A DNA stretch of 64,000 bases from Listeria monocytogenes (GCF_900187225.1 NZ_LT906436.1:1364001-1428000); one strand, 5' to 3'; positions 36,477-45,851 are shown, counted from the stretch's first letter. Program-made: numbers and translations. The notes: a model not told the origin generated them from the letters alone.

Positions 36477-37796
36477 TTATTTCACTCGTTTTCTTCTTGT
36501 AGTAAAGATATAAACTCCGCTGATTAACAAACTAACACCGATAATTAATGGTAAATTATTTTCGCTGTCACCTGTTTTTGGTAACTGGAGAGCTGTGCTT
36601 GTTTTACCTGTTTGGTTTACAGTTTTAGTGGTATTCTTTTTTGAAATATTTTTGTTTGGTACAGTTGATGTGGCTGGATTAACTGGTTTTACAGGGTTAA
36701 TTATTGGTTTATCTGGGTTAACCGGAGTTACTGGTGGCGTGATAACCGCGTCATCTTTACTATATACATACTCTACTTCCTGACTATCACTCGTGAAAAC
36801 GCTACTGTGGTTACTTGGTGTTTTAGTTAATTTATAGCCTTTAAAAGATTTTGCTTCTGTTTCGAAAGTTGATCCAATGTCTCCTTTTAAAATAACTGGA
36901 TCAGCAAGTTGATTTCCTTTAGTGTCTTTATACGTAACAGTTACATCTTTTGCGACTTCAACAGGCGTTGTTATTTTTTTATATTTGAAAATAACGGATT
37001 GTGTTTGGTCGGTGTATGTTCCGGATTGATTTGATGGTACTTGGCTTAATTCGTAGCCGTCGATTTCTTTTACTTCTGCTTGGAAAGTCGTACCTATTTT
37101 TCCAGAAAGTGTTTCGGTTGGGGCGATAGATTCATTAGTTGCTTCATTTATATATTCTACAGATACGTTTGCCCCTTCTACTGCTGTTTTTTCATATACG
37201 TAATTTATTTGTATTGTTTCAGTGTTTGTTGTGTAGGTGCCTGTTGCGTTTGTTGGTGTTTCTTTTACTTGGTAGCCATCAATTGCTTTTGGAGATGTTG
37301 TATAAGTTTCACCGAGTTTTCCGGATAATGTGTCGGATGTTGCAAGTGTTTGGTTTGTTTCGTCGACATAATTAACTTGTATATTTGCCTTTTCAATTGG
37401 TGAGAAAGGTCCGGCTAATTTGTATGATTCTTGTCCAGGATAAGCAACTGGATCAAGTACGTTACCAGTGATGGTAAAATAGTTTAGTGTATCTCCAGCT
37501 TCCAGTGTTTTAGGTAATTTTAGACGGAAATTCACGTCATTTTCAACCGTATAGTCGGTGATATTATATTGTTTATTGTTAAAAAGCACATAAGCTGCAT
37601 TGCCAGGATAATGCATAGGTACTTCTTGTTGTAATTTTCCGGTAATATAGTCATCTCCAATATAGAGTTGATCCACTTGTGGTGCAGGTAAATTAAGCAT
37701 TAAAGGTGCTGCTTTTGCTGAAAAAGGATTAAAAGTGATACTTAAAATTGTCATAAATATAATAAAGGTAAATAAAGATTTTTTAGCGTGCTTCAT
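36477..37796 (-). CDS. LPXTG cell-wall protein with three MucBP repeats
   Basis: A 439-residue surface protein. The signal peptide ends near AKA (residues 27-29). Residues 30-135 form a unique N-terminal domain. Three MucBP repeats follow at about 138-203, 209-273 and 283-347, each with the core YxxxxG and GYxL(T/S)xxPSN pattern. A Pro/Lys-rich wall-spanning region (351-400) leads to the sortase A signal LPKTG (405-409), a hydrophobic segment and the basic tail RRKRVK. Other MucBP proteins bind mucin or other glycoproteins, so host or biofilm adhesion is a reasonable guess. AGGAGG is 5 bases before the ATG at 37796. A perfect inverted repeat lies upstream of its promoter. Confidence 0.93.
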   Translation of the reverse strand: MKHAKKSLFTFIIFMTILSITFNPFSAKAAPLMLNLPAPQVDQLYIGDDYITGKLQQEVPMHYPGNAAYVLFNNKQYNITDYTVENDVNFRLKLPKTLEAGDTLNYFTITGNVLDPVAYPGQESYKLAGPFSPIEKANIQVNYVDETNQTLATSDTLSGKLGETYTTSPKAIDGYQVKETPTNATGTYTTNTETIQINYVYEKTAVEGANVSVEYINEATNESIAPTETLSGKIGTTFQAEVKEIDGYELSQVPSNQSGTYTDQTQSVIFKYKKITTPVEVAKDVTVTYKDTKGNQLADPVILKGDIGSTFETEAKSFKGYKLTKTPSNHSSVFTSDSQEVEYVYSKDDAVITPPVTPVNPDKPIINPVKPVNPATSTVPNKNISKKNTTKTVNQTGKTSTALQLPKTGDSENNLPLIIGVSLLISGVYIFTTRRKRVK

Positions 37797-37828
37797 AATG
37801 TCCTCCTGCTTGTTAGAATAATTACATT

Positions 37829-37882
37829 CTAGCACCAAAACTGTATAAATACTTATTTTGTAAGAAGTTTCACAAAATAAGT
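37829..37882 (-). promoter_or_regulatory. Promoter and candidate operator of the LPXTG gene
   Basis: An extended -10 TGCTAGAAT lies on the minus strand at about 37836-37828. Just upstream is the perfect inverted repeat ACTTATTTTGT (37851-37861) / ACAAAATAAGT (37872-37882), whose centres are 21 bases apart, two helical turns. Confidence 0.5.
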
Positions 37883-37917
37883 TGTCGGTTTGTTCACAAA
37901 AAAGACAAAAATGAAAT

Positions 37918-37960
37918 CATAAAAAGCTAAAATCAACTATTAGCTGACCTTAGCTTTTTA
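37918..37960 (-). terminator. Terminator of the thiolase gene
   Basis: On the minus strand AAAAAGCTAAGGTCA pairs with TGATTTTAGCTTTTT around a 9-base loop. Confidence 0.8.
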
Positions 37961-37981
37961 TTAATATTAAATGTACTACTA

Positions 37982-39151
37982 TCATGCTCTTTCAAGGATA
38001 ATTGCAATGCCAATACCACCACCAACGCACAAGGAAGCTACCCCGATATGCTTGTTTTCATGTTTTAATTCATTTAACAAAGAGGCAATAATGCGTGCGC
38101 CGGAAGCTCCGATTGGATGACCTAGCGCAATTGCTCCACCGTAAATATTAAGTTTCTCTTCGGGAATTTTCAAATCACGAGCCACTGCAACAGACTGCGA
38201 TGCAAAAGCTTCGTTTAAATGGAATAAATCAATTTCATCGATAGAATATCCACCTTTAGTTAAAGCTTCATTTACTGCATAGTATGGCGCGTAACCCATA
38301 AGTGCTGGATCGACACCAACCTCAGAGGTTACTTTGATTGTTGCGATATAAGGAATGTTTTCCGCGACTGCCTTTTCTTTCGACATTAAAATAATTGCGG
38401 AAGCTCCATCATTGATACCGGAAGCATTACCGGCTGTAACAGTTCCACCTTCTTTGAATACGCTTTTCAACGTAGCTAATTTTTCTAGAGTTGAATTCGC
38501 GCGAATCGTTTCATCGGCTTCAAAAAATGAACCGTCTGGAAGTTTTACAGGAATAATTTCTTCTTCAAAAAGGTTTTTTTCTTGTGCACTTGCGGCCTTC
38601 ATTTGAGAGTTATGAGCAAATTCATCTTGTTCTTCTCGGGTTACGGAGAATTTTTCCGCAACATTTTCTGCAGTAATTCCCATGTGATATTCGCCGTAAA
38701 CATCTGTTAAACCATCAATTAACATGCTATTTCTTAGTTTTTTTGGATTGATTTCTTCACCGGCTAGCTCGGGATTAAGTAAAAGTGGTGCTTGGGACAT
38801 ATTTTCGGTCCCTCCTACTGCTACGATGTCAGCTTCCCCTAGTTGAATTGCTTGTCTGCCAAGCATAACCGATTTTAAGCCAGATCCACACACTTCATTG
38901 ATTGTGACTCCGGGTACTTTATAAGGAATTCCTGCTTTAATAGCGATTTGTCTAGCTACATTTTGGCCAAGTCCAGCTTGTAATACATTACCAAAAATTA
39001 CTTGATCCACACGTTCTGGAGCAATATTGGCTCTTTCTAAAACACCTTTTAGAGCGGTAGCACCAAGATCTACTGCACTGATGTCTTTCAAACTACCACC
39101 GAATTTTCCAATTGGTGTTCTAACTGCATCTATTATAACTACTTCTTTCAT
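37982..39151 (-). CDS. Acetyl-CoA C-acetyltransferase (thiolase)
   Basis: This 389-residue thiolase condenses two acetyl-CoA to acetoacetyl-CoA, the first step of the mevalonate route. The nucleophile Cys88 is in NEVCGSGLKS, the His in GHPIGASGAR, and the second active-site Cys in SLCVGGGIG. AAAGGAG precedes the ATG. It is divergent from mvaS, which uses its product, so the two probably share regulation. An extended -10 TGATATAAT sits on the minus strand near 39189. Degradative use is possible but unlikely given the neighbour. Confidence 0.95.
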   Translation of the reverse strand: MKEVVIIDAVRTPIGKFGGSLKDISAVDLGATALKGVLERANIAPERVDQVIFGNVLQAGLGQNVARQIAIKAGIPYKVPGVTINEVCGSGLKSVMLGRQAIQLGEADIVAVGGTENMSQAPLLLNPELAGEEINPKKLRNSMLIDGLTDVYGEYHMGITAENVAEKFSVTREEQDEFAHNSQMKAASAQEKNLFEEEIIPVKLPDGSFFEADETIRANSTLEKLATLKSVFKEGGTVTAGNASGINDGASAIILMSKEKAVAENIPYIATIKVTSEVGVDPALMGYAPYYAVNEALTKGGYSIDEIDLFHLNEAFASQSVAVARDLKIPEEKLNIYGGAIALGHPIGASGARIIASLLNELKHENKHIGVASLCVGGGIGIAIILERA

Positions 39152-39229
39152 AGCAATCTCCTTTAAATGTAATCTATCCGTATTATATCATGAAACTAGC
39201 TAAAAACTCACTAGATTAAGCCCAATGTA

Positions 39230-39258
39230 TTGTATTTTGTGCATTTTTCTACTAAAAT
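39230..39258 (+). promoter_or_regulatory. Promoter of mvaS
   Basis: TTGTAT, 17 bases, TAAAAT. Confidence 0.7.
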
Positions 39259-39300
39259 TAAAGTACTTACAAATAAAATATAAAGGACTTGAGCTTACAT

Positions 39301-40467
39301 ATGAAAATTGGAATTGATAAAATAGGTTTTTATACTCCTGCATTTTATGTTGATATGACAGAACTTGCTGAAGCTAGAAATATTGATCCTAACAAATTTA
39401 CTATTGGAATTGGCCAAGATAAAATGGCTTTTGCACCAATTACGCAAGATTCAGTAACCATGGGCGCAAATGCAGCTTTACAAATTTTAGATGAAGAAGA
39501 TTTGAAAAAAATTGATTTAGTTATTTTAGCAACAGAATCAGGAATTGACGAGTCGAAAGCTGGTGCGGTTTATATTCACCGTTTGCTAGGTATTCAGCCG
39601 TTCTCTCGTGCAATCGAAATAAAAGAAGCTTGCTACGGAGCTACTGCAGGAATTAATTTAGCGAAAGATTATGTAGCGAAACATCCTGATAGCAAAGTGC
39701 TTGTTATCGGGTCGGATATTGCTCGTTACGGCTTGGCAACTGGCGGCGAAGCAACTCAAGGAGCTGGAGCTGTTGCGATGGTTATTGCCGCTGATCCACG
39801 TTGTATCACACTTGAAGATGATAATGTATTCTATACAGAAGATATTATGGACTTCTGGCGCCCAGTTTACTCCGAATATGCTTGTGTAGAAGGTAAATAT
39901 TCGACAGAACAATACATCCACTTCTTCCAAACTATTTGGGAAAAGTATTCAGCGAAATTTGGTAAGAACTTAGAAGATTTTGCAGCTATTTGTTTCCACT
40001 TACCATATACAAAAATGGGTAAAAAAGCGTTAGATACTATTATTGAAACAGCTCCAAGTGATGTTCAAGAAAAATTGCTAGAAAATTATCGTCTAAGTAC
40101 GCTATATAGCCGCAATGTCGGTAATATTTACACTGGTTCCCTTTATTTAAGCTTTATTTCCTTGTTAGACAATCAACCAGATTTACAAGCAGAGGATAAA
40201 ATTGGCTTCTTTAGCTACGGGTCTGGTGCTGTTGGCGAGTTCTTCCATGGAGTGCTACAACCTGACTATAAAAAATATATCCGTAAAGACGAACATGCGG
40301 AATTGCTAGCAAACCGTACGAAACTCGCTATTCCAGATTATGAAACGAAATTCAAACAACAATTACCTAAAGATGGTTCGATCTTTGAAGTGGATCCTGC
40401 TAGTGACCCAGCAGCCATTGTATTAACTGGAATTCAAGAGCACAAACGACAATATATTAAAAAATAA
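39301..40467 (+). CDS. mvaS: Hydroxymethylglutaryl-CoA synthase
   Basis: A 388-residue cytosolic enzyme that joins acetoacetyl-CoA and acetyl-CoA into HMG-CoA. The catalytic residues known from bacterial MvaS are in place: Glu79 (ATESG), Cys111 (EACYGATAG) and the His in ICFHLPYTKMGKKA. AAAGGA is 13 bases before this ATG, a long spacing. A TTG at 39289 is in frame but only one base from the site, so I keep the ATG, which gives the family-typical start. HMG-CoA reductase (mvaE) is not in this window. Confidence 0.96.
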   Translation: MKIGIDKIGFYTPAFYVDMTELAEARNIDPNKFTIGIGQDKMAFAPITQDSVTMGANAALQILDEEDLKKIDLVILATESGIDESKAGAVYIHRLLGIQPFSRAIEIKEACYGATAGINLAKDYVAKHPDSKVLVIGSDIARYGLATGGEATQGAGAVAMVIAADPRCITLEDDNVFYTEDIMDFWRPVYSEYACVEGKYSTEQYIHFFQTIWEKYSAKFGKNLEDFAAICFHLPYTKMGKKALDTIIETAPSDVQEKLLENYRLSTLYSRNVGNIYTGSLYLSFISLLDNQPDLQAEDKIGFFSYGSGAVGEFFHGVLQPDYKKYIRKDEHAELLANRTKLAIPDYETKFKQQLPKDGSIFEVDPASDPAAIVLTGIQEHKRQYIKK

Positions 40468-40470
40468 TCA

Positions 40471-40506
40471 AAAAAACCGACTAGGCTAAATCAGCTAGTC
40501 GGTTTT
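40471..40506. terminator. Bidirectional terminator of mvaS and the VanZ-like gene
   Basis: AAAACCGACTAG/CTAGTCGGTTTT stem with a 10-base loop. Its right arm encodes the last residues of the VanZ-like gene, so the two transcripts end within each other. Confidence 0.88.
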
Positions 40507-41090
40507 ACTTTGAGCTCTTTATATTTTCTTGGGGATAAAAAACGAATCACGATGTAACCAAGCATGATGCCACAAACATTTAGGAATACGTCTCCAGTGT
40601 CAAAGAATCCTACATGTAGCATGTACTGCGCCCCTTCTACTGCGAATATCAACATTCCAGCTGATAGTAACGCGGTGAAAAAACCTAATTTCTTGAGTAA
40701 AAAACCAATTGGTAGAAAGGCTAATACATTTCCTACTATAATGACACGTAAATTACCTGATAAAAATGTATCAACAAACCCAAAAGTATCACTTGAAAAT
40801 CCTTGTGTGTCGGAAGCTTTTCCGAATAATAAACAAAGAAGAATACTGAAATAAATAATGTAGCAAAAAACGAGCAATGCCTTATTTATTTTCCAATTTA
40901 CTAATTGTACTGCGACAAAATAGAGTAAAATCGCCGTGATGCCGATCGTAATGTAGCCCATATGACTAACTGTGGCCATTACGTGCTTTAAATAAAAATA
41001 AAGCCATCCCTGGAACCAGGAAAAATACATCGTTACTGCAGCGAATATCGAAAGGATCGGTAATATAAGAATTATAAAGTATCTTTTCAT
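40491..41090 (-). CDS. VanZ-like membrane protein
   Basis: A 199-residue protein with about five to six membrane segments and the VanZ family core NVLAFLPIGFLL, then VEGAQYMLHVGFFDTGDVFLNVCG. VanZ proteins raise teicoplanin resistance in some enterococci; the role of the wide family is unknown. GGAGG is 8 bases before the ATG. It lies 69 bases after the UMF1-type transporter gene with no terminator between, so it may be the last gene of the murB run. Confidence 0.85.
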   Translation of the reverse strand: MKRYFIILILPILSIFAAVTMYFSWFQGWLYFYLKHVMATVSHMGYITIGITAILLYFVAVQLVNWKINKALLVFCYIIYFSILLCLLFGKASDTQGFSSDTFGFVDTFLSGNLRVIIVGNVLAFLPIGFLLKKLGFFTALLSAGMLIFAVEGAQYMLHVGFFDTGDVFLNVCGIMLGYIVIRFLSPRKYKELKVKPTS

Positions 41091-41159
41091 CCTGGCGTCC
41101 TCCTTTTCAAAGGCTACCTCAAGGATAACATTTGAAAATAAGGACTTTCTTAAAAGGTT

Positions 41160-42404
41160 TTAAAGATTTTCTAAGTTTTTCTCTTTTACGAATACAAATA
41201 AAATACCACCAACGAGGAAAAGTACAATTAAACTAGTCACACCGTATTGCGTTTTTCCGGTAATTTGTGTGATTACCCCCATAAGGGCCGGTCCCATGAT
41301 TGCTGAAAATTTCCCGAAAATATTATAAAATCCGTAAAACTCATTCGAACGCTTTTTAGGAATAATTTTTCCGAAGAATGATCTACTTAATGCTTGAATA
41401 CCACCTTGCGAAGTTCCAACTAACATTGCTAATATCCAAAAATCAAGCGCAGATTTCATGAAAACCGCATAAATACATATAATAATATAAACAAAAATCG
41501 CGGTAAAGATAAGTGGTTTTGCACTGAAACGTTTAGCTAAATACCCATATAATAAAGTGAACGGAAATGCAACGAGTTGCGTCATTAAAAGTATTAAAAT
41601 TAATGTTGTCTGAGAAATTCCAAGATCAATCCCGTACGATGTCGCCATGCGGAAAATCGTATCAACCCCATCTATGTAGAAGAAATAAGCAATTAAAAAG
41701 ATAACAATATTTTTATGTTCACTAATGTGGCTAATAGTATGAAATAATCTTTTAAAACTAGTTCTGACTGGACGTTTTACCGCTGGAATATAGTGAATTT
41801 GATGCACGTTCTTCCACATGGGAATCGTGAAAAACAGCCACCAAAGCGCTGTCATAACAAAACCGATATTGACGAGTGCGACATCACTAATTGGCAAGAT
41901 ACCTGTCGCTTGGAAAATAATAAAGATAATAAAAGGGATGCAACTTCCTAAATAACCATAGGCATATCCGGCAGATGACACTTTATCCATCCGGTCGTTC
42001 GTTGTTACATCAATTAAAAACGCATCATAAAAAATATTTGCACCTGAAAAGCCTATTAATGACAGCACATAAAATCCAAGTAACAATAGCCAGGCATCCG
42101 TGGGTATGAAAATTAACAAGAAAGTAAAGCCAATCCCGATGGCTGTAAAAATACCGAAAAACCGTTTTTTGAAAAATTGATAATCCGCAATTGTTCCAAG
42201 TATCGGTGCAAGTAATGAAATAAGTAACGTCCCAATCGAGTTTGCATATCCCCAGTACGCGGTCGACGTAGTGTCAGCAATTCCAGCATTCGCTGCTACC
42301 CCTTTAAAATAAATTGGTAAAATCGCTGTTGTGATCATGATTGAGTAGGCGGAATTCGCCCAATCTTGAAAAATCCAACTTTTCTCCTCTTTTGTATATG
42401 CCAA
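41160..42404 (-). CDS. MFS transporter, UMF1/Atg22 type
   Basis: A 414-residue membrane protein with 12 hydrophobic segments and the UMF1 family N-terminus (WIFQDWANSAYSI) and GGIQALSRSFFGKIIP in the second half. The family includes yeast Atg22 (vacuolar amino acid export); bacterial substrates are not established. The start is TTG, with GGGGAG 8 bases upstream. It begins 18 bases after the phosphodiesterase gene. Confidence 0.88.
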   Translation of the reverse strand: MAYTKEEKSWIFQDWANSAYSIMITTAILPIYFKGVAANAGIADTTSTAYWGYANSIGTLLISLLAPILGTIADYQFFKKRFFGIFTAIGIGFTFLLIFIPTDAWLLLLGFYVLSLIGFSGANIFYDAFLIDVTTNDRMDKVSSAGYAYGYLGSCIPFIIFIIFQATGILPISDVALVNIGFVMTALWWLFFTIPMWKNVHQIHYIPAVKRPVRTSFKRLFHTISHISEHKNIVIFLIAYFFYIDGVDTIFRMATSYGIDLGISQTTLILILLMTQLVAFPFTLLYGYLAKRFSAKPLIFTAIFVYIIICIYAVFMKSALDFWILAMLVGTSQGGIQALSRSFFGKIIPKKRSNEFYGFYNIFGKFSAIMGPALMGVITQITGKTQYGVTSLIVLFLVGGILFVFVKEKNLENL

Positions 42405-42422
42405 GTGTGTTTCTCCCCTTTT

Positions 42423-43691
42423 CTATTCAAATATCGCTTCTATGACAGAGCCAGCAGTATTTGGAAATTGTAAGTCCAAAATGTGTGCAAATGTAGGCGC
42501 TTCGTCAACTAAATGAGCATTGCTGATTTTGTCTCCTTTTTTAATGCCAGGTCCATTAAAAATAATCGTGGTTTTGTAAGCTGGCTTTTTAGGAGAATAA
42601 CCGTGAACCGCTTTATAGTAACCTGGTTTTCCAAGCATTTCATCAGTGACTTTCTCGTAAACCGGACCATATAAATCATCCATAAAATAGTAACCAGTCT
42701 TCCCTTCAACCATAAAAGTAGCATCAGGATCAGCACCACGAAGTACTATTTCTTCTTTTGGGAAAATTTCTTCTATTTCAGCCATGCTTTGAAGTAAATG
42801 CTGGATTTCTTGGTTATGTAAATCATTTTTTGTGTAAATATAACTGGAGCCGTCACAACTTTTAGCGTAGACGTTCCATTCCGTAATCTTATTGTCCACT
42901 ACGGTTATCCAGCCTTGTTCGGCAAAAAGGACATTTAGGCGTATGGCGTGTGTTACATTAATTTGATAATGATCGCCTAGAATAGCAAAGACAGTATTTT
43001 CATAAATTCCAGCTTCTTTTGCAGCTTGGATAATCGCAGCTAAACGCTCATCGTGTCGTTTTAAGGCCGCTTTTGCTTCAGGGGAATCTACTCCGTGCGC
43101 ATGTCGCATACTATCCATATCAACCAAATGTGTTAAAAGTAATCTTGGTTTTTTCGCTTTAATTGTATCAACTACGCTAGCTGTCAAAAATATATCTAAG
43201 TCTGGTTGGTTGATTCCCTTCCGCAGATGACCAAATTTCCGGTCCATATCTATTAAAAACAATGGTGAGCTAGCATGTAATGACACCATCATTTGCGTTA
43301 ACCAAAAGCGATTCGGAAAAATTTCGGCAATATTATAATCAATTCCACTTTTTGCTGCAACCGGCCATAAAAATGCAGCGGTCGTCATCCCTTTCTCTTT
43401 TGCTAAATCATAAAGTGTTGGTACTTGAATGGCTTTTTTATACCAATACCAATCAGGAGAATCTTTTTCAGGTTGAACTTTCGTGTTATTAATAATCCCA
43501 TGAGTTGCGGGATAATGTCCTGTGATAATACTTGTATGCGCTGGATATGTCAGTGATGGATAAATGGTTTCAACTTCTTGGATGTGAGTTCCTGTCTTAA
43601 TTAATTCCCGTAAAACGGGCAAATCTGTCGTATCTTTTAAATCAAGTGCTCCAAGTGCGTCTAATGAAATCACAAAAAGATGTTTTTCCAT
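42423..43691 (-). CDS. Type I phosphodiesterase/nucleotide pyrophosphatase family protein
   Basis: A 422-residue member of the alkaline phosphatase superfamily (NPP branch). Asp11 (SLDALG) and the probable nucleophile Thr48 (YPSLTYPAHTS) are followed by metal-site segments HLVDMDSMRHAHG, ILGDHYQ and VHGYSPKKP. No signal peptide is seen, so it probably acts in the cytosol on nucleotides or phosphodiesters. GGGGGAG lies 6 bases before the ATG at 43691. A terminator hairpin stands immediately before this ribosome site, so the gene is probably expressed below the upstream genes. Confidence 0.87.
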   Translation of the reverse strand: MEKHLFVISLDALGALDLKDTTDLPVLRELIKTGTHIQEVETIYPSLTYPAHTSIITGHYPATHGIINNTKVQPEKDSPDWYWYKKAIQVPTLYDLAKEKGMTTAAFLWPVAAKSGIDYNIAEIFPNRFWLTQMMVSLHASSPLFLIDMDRKFGHLRKGINQPDLDIFLTASVVDTIKAKKPRLLLTHLVDMDSMRHAHGVDSPEAKAALKRHDERLAAIIQAAKEAGIYENTVFAILGDHYQINVTHAIRLNVLFAEQGWITVVDNKITEWNVYAKSCDGSSYIYTKNDLHNQEIQHLLQSMAEIEEIFPKEEIVLRGADPDATFMVEGKTGYYFMDDLYGPVYEKVTDEMLGKPGYYKAVHGYSPKKPAYKTTIIFNGPGIKKGDKISNAHLVDEAPTFAHILDLQFPNTAGSVIEAIFE

Positions 43692-43707
43692 TATTTTCTC
43701 CCCCTTC

Positions 43708-43748
43708 AAAAAAACAGGGATTTCCCAGAAAATCTGGAAGAACCCCCG
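43708..43748 (-). terminator. Attenuator-like terminator between the AI-2E-type gene and the phosphodiesterase gene
   Basis: On the minus strand CGGGGGTTCTTCCAG pairs with CTGGGAAATCCCTG and is followed by T7; the T-tract runs into the ribosome site of the next gene. Confidence 0.75.
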
Positions 43749-43754
43749 TGTGAA

Positions 43755-44792
43755 TTACGTATGACTGATTGTGTCTTTTGGCTGTTCGATTTCTTCTTGA
43801 TTCGTCACACCGAGCACATCTAAGAAGAACATCACAACTGGAATACCAACGATTAATCCCCAAATTCCGAAGAAATGCTCTCCGAAAATAAGAATAATGA
43901 AAGTATAAAAAACTGGTAAATTTGTTTTCGCTGACATAAGTTTTGGATTAAGGACATAAGATTCTAGTGCATGGATAATAATAACAACGACTAAAATGTA
44001 GAAAATGTATTCCACGCCGCCGATAGAATAACCAATGATAGTTAACGGGACGAGAGAAATAATCACCCCTGCTACCGGAATCAAACCAAGCAAAAACACC
44101 ATTATGGATAAAGTCATCAATTGCGGAAAACCTAAAATCCAAAGTGCTATCGTGGTTAAAATTGCATTCACAAGCGCAATGATAAATTGTGCTTCAATAA
44201 CTTTACCAAAAGTAGCAACAAATTTGGAGCCAAAGAATTTTACTTCCTCATAGATAAAACCAATTTTACTAGTAGAAAATTGATTCGTGAATGAAACTAA
44301 ATGTTCTTTTCCGAGCGAGAAAAATAGACTTAACATTAGTGCGATAAAGACGTTCATCAATACAGTTCCCACATTAGTTAAATAAGTTAATATCATTGAA
44401 ACACCCTGTTCTGTGTATTTCATAATATCAAATTGATTCGCTAAACTAACAATGTAATTAATGAAATCATTGTTGCTATCTGTCGTTAAGAAAGTATTTC
44501 CGAATTTCACCAGTTGATTTATTTGATCCGCTAAGACAGGAATGTACTTAACAAATACAAAGATGATAACTGCGGCGATTAAAACATAAAGTAACAATAC
44601 AATAATTTGCCGATAAATGGAGATTCTCCGTAAAATAAAATTCTCTAAACGTGTAATAAGGTAAGAAAAAATGAATGTTAGTAAAATAATATTCATTTGG
44701 CTTCTTAATAAGTATAAAACGAAGGCAATTAATATAAATACGCCAACTCGCCGCACACTACGATTTTGTAAAAATGAACTAAGCTCTTTCAA
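43755..44792 (-). CDS. AI-2E family transporter
   Basis: A 345-residue membrane protein with about seven to eight segments and the family features of the TqsA/YdiK/YueF group: FGKVIEAQFIIALVNAILT, then LGLIPVAGVIISLVPLTIIG and GEHFFGIWGLIVGIPV. Members export varied small molecules or ions; the AI-2 name comes from E. coli TqsA and should not be read as function here. The start is TTG with GGAGGG 10 bases upstream. It begins 16 bases after murB, so it is cotranscribed. Confidence 0.9.
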   Translation of the reverse strand: MKELSSFLQNRSVRRVGVFILIAFVLYLLRSQMNIILLTFIFSYLITRLENFILRRISIYRQIIVLLLYVLIAAVIIFVFVKYIPVLADQINQLVKFGNTFLTTDSNNDFINYIVSLANQFDIMKYTEQGVSMILTYLTNVGTVLMNVFIALMLSLFFSLGKEHLVSFTNQFSTSKIGFIYEEVKFFGSKFVATFGKVIEAQFIIALVNAILTTIALWILGFPQLMTLSIMVFLLGLIPVAGVIISLVPLTIIGYSIGGVEYIFYILVVVIIIHALESYVLNPKLMSAKTNLPVFYTFIILIFGEHFFGIWGLIVGIPVVMFFLDVLGVTNQEEIEQPKDTISHT

Positions 44793-44808
44793 AAATGGAT
44801 GCCCTCCT

Positions 44809-45705
44809 CTATTTATCTTCGCCTATGATTTTAACTTCTGTTTCTAACTCTACATCAAATTTCTCGCGTACGGTTTGTTGGACGTAAGCAATTAAATTCA
44901 TGTAATCAGTCGCAGTTGCCCCACCGATATTAACGATAAATCCAGCATGTTTTAAAGAAACTTGCGCACCGCCAATAATATGCCCTTGCAAGCCACTATC
45001 TTGAATTAATTTACCAGCAAAGTGACCAGGTGGACGTTTGAATACACTACCACAAGATGGATACTCTAATGGTTGTTTAGCTTCACGTGCCGCAGTAAGT
45101 TCATCCATTTTTGCTTGAATTAGGTTTTTTTCTTCTAATGCTAAAGAAAAAGTGGCATCTAATACGATGTAATTTTTCTCTGCAATAGTACTAAAGCGAT
45201 ATGCTGCTTTTAGTTCAGAACGTTTTAGTTTTTTTAATTCGCCTGTTTGTGTCAGTACGGTTGCAGCTTCTAAAACATCACTAATTTCGCCGCCGTATGC
45301 TCCTGCATTCATATGTAGCGCTCCCCCAATAGATCCAGGAATACCACAAGCGAATTCAAGTCCGCTTAAGCTTTCATTCAGTGCAAATTTTGCAGTGTCA
45401 ATGAGTTTGGCGCCACTCATTGCGACAATTTGGGTGTTATTTCTTTCAATGGTTTGTAGTAAATCGAGATGTAAGATAACACCGCGAATTCCCCCGTCTT
45501 TAATGATTAGATTGGAACCATTACCAAGAATAGTAAGTGGAATTTTATTTTGGTGACAGTATGCCACCACTTCTTGCGCCTCTTCTATTGTTTTTGGCAT
45601 AACGAATACGTCAGCTGCACCGCCTGTTTTTGTATAGGTATACTTAGATAACGGTTCATTTAATTTAATCGCTATATGCGGAAACTTTGTTTGTAAGTTA
45701 TTCAT
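44809..45705 (-). CDS. murB: UDP-N-acetylenolpyruvoylglucosamine reductase
   Basis: A 298-residue FAD- and NADPH-dependent enzyme that makes UDP-MurNAc for peptidoglycan. It has FAD-binding LGNGSNLI, GIPGSIGGALHMNAGAYGGE, the YRFS segment typical of the short (type IIb) MurB form, and the proton-donor Ser in PSCGSVFKRP. AAAGG precedes the ATG at somewhat long spacing. It is the first gene of a minus-strand run. Confidence 0.96.
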   Translation of the reverse strand: MNNLQTKFPHIAIKLNEPLSKYTYTKTGGAADVFVMPKTIEEAQEVVAYCHQNKIPLTILGNGSNLIIKDGGIRGVILHLDLLQTIERNNTQIVAMSGAKLIDTAKFALNESLSGLEFACGIPGSIGGALHMNAGAYGGEISDVLEAATVLTQTGELKKLKRSELKAAYRFSTIAEKNYIVLDATFSLALEEKNLIQAKMDELTAAREAKQPLEYPSCGSVFKRPPGHFAGKLIQDSGLQGHIIGGAQVSLKHAGFIVNIGGATATDYMNLIAYVQQTVREKFDVELETEVKIIGEDK

Positions 45706-45753
45706 TATTTATTTCAAACCTTTCATGGTTGTAGTTTAAAAATCACTTCCTTT

Positions 45754-45781
45754 ATTTTATCATGGAACCTCTCTTTTACAA
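45754..45781 (-). promoter_or_regulatory. Promoter of murB
   Basis: On the minus strand: TTGTAA (45781-45776), 16 bases, TAAAAT (45759-45754), with TG one base before the -10. Confidence 0.75.
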
Positions 45782-45851
45782 AGAATTCCATAGTTTTTTT
45801 CTTAAATCAGGAATATTTAGGGATGATTTAGGGTAATTGGATGATATGTTC

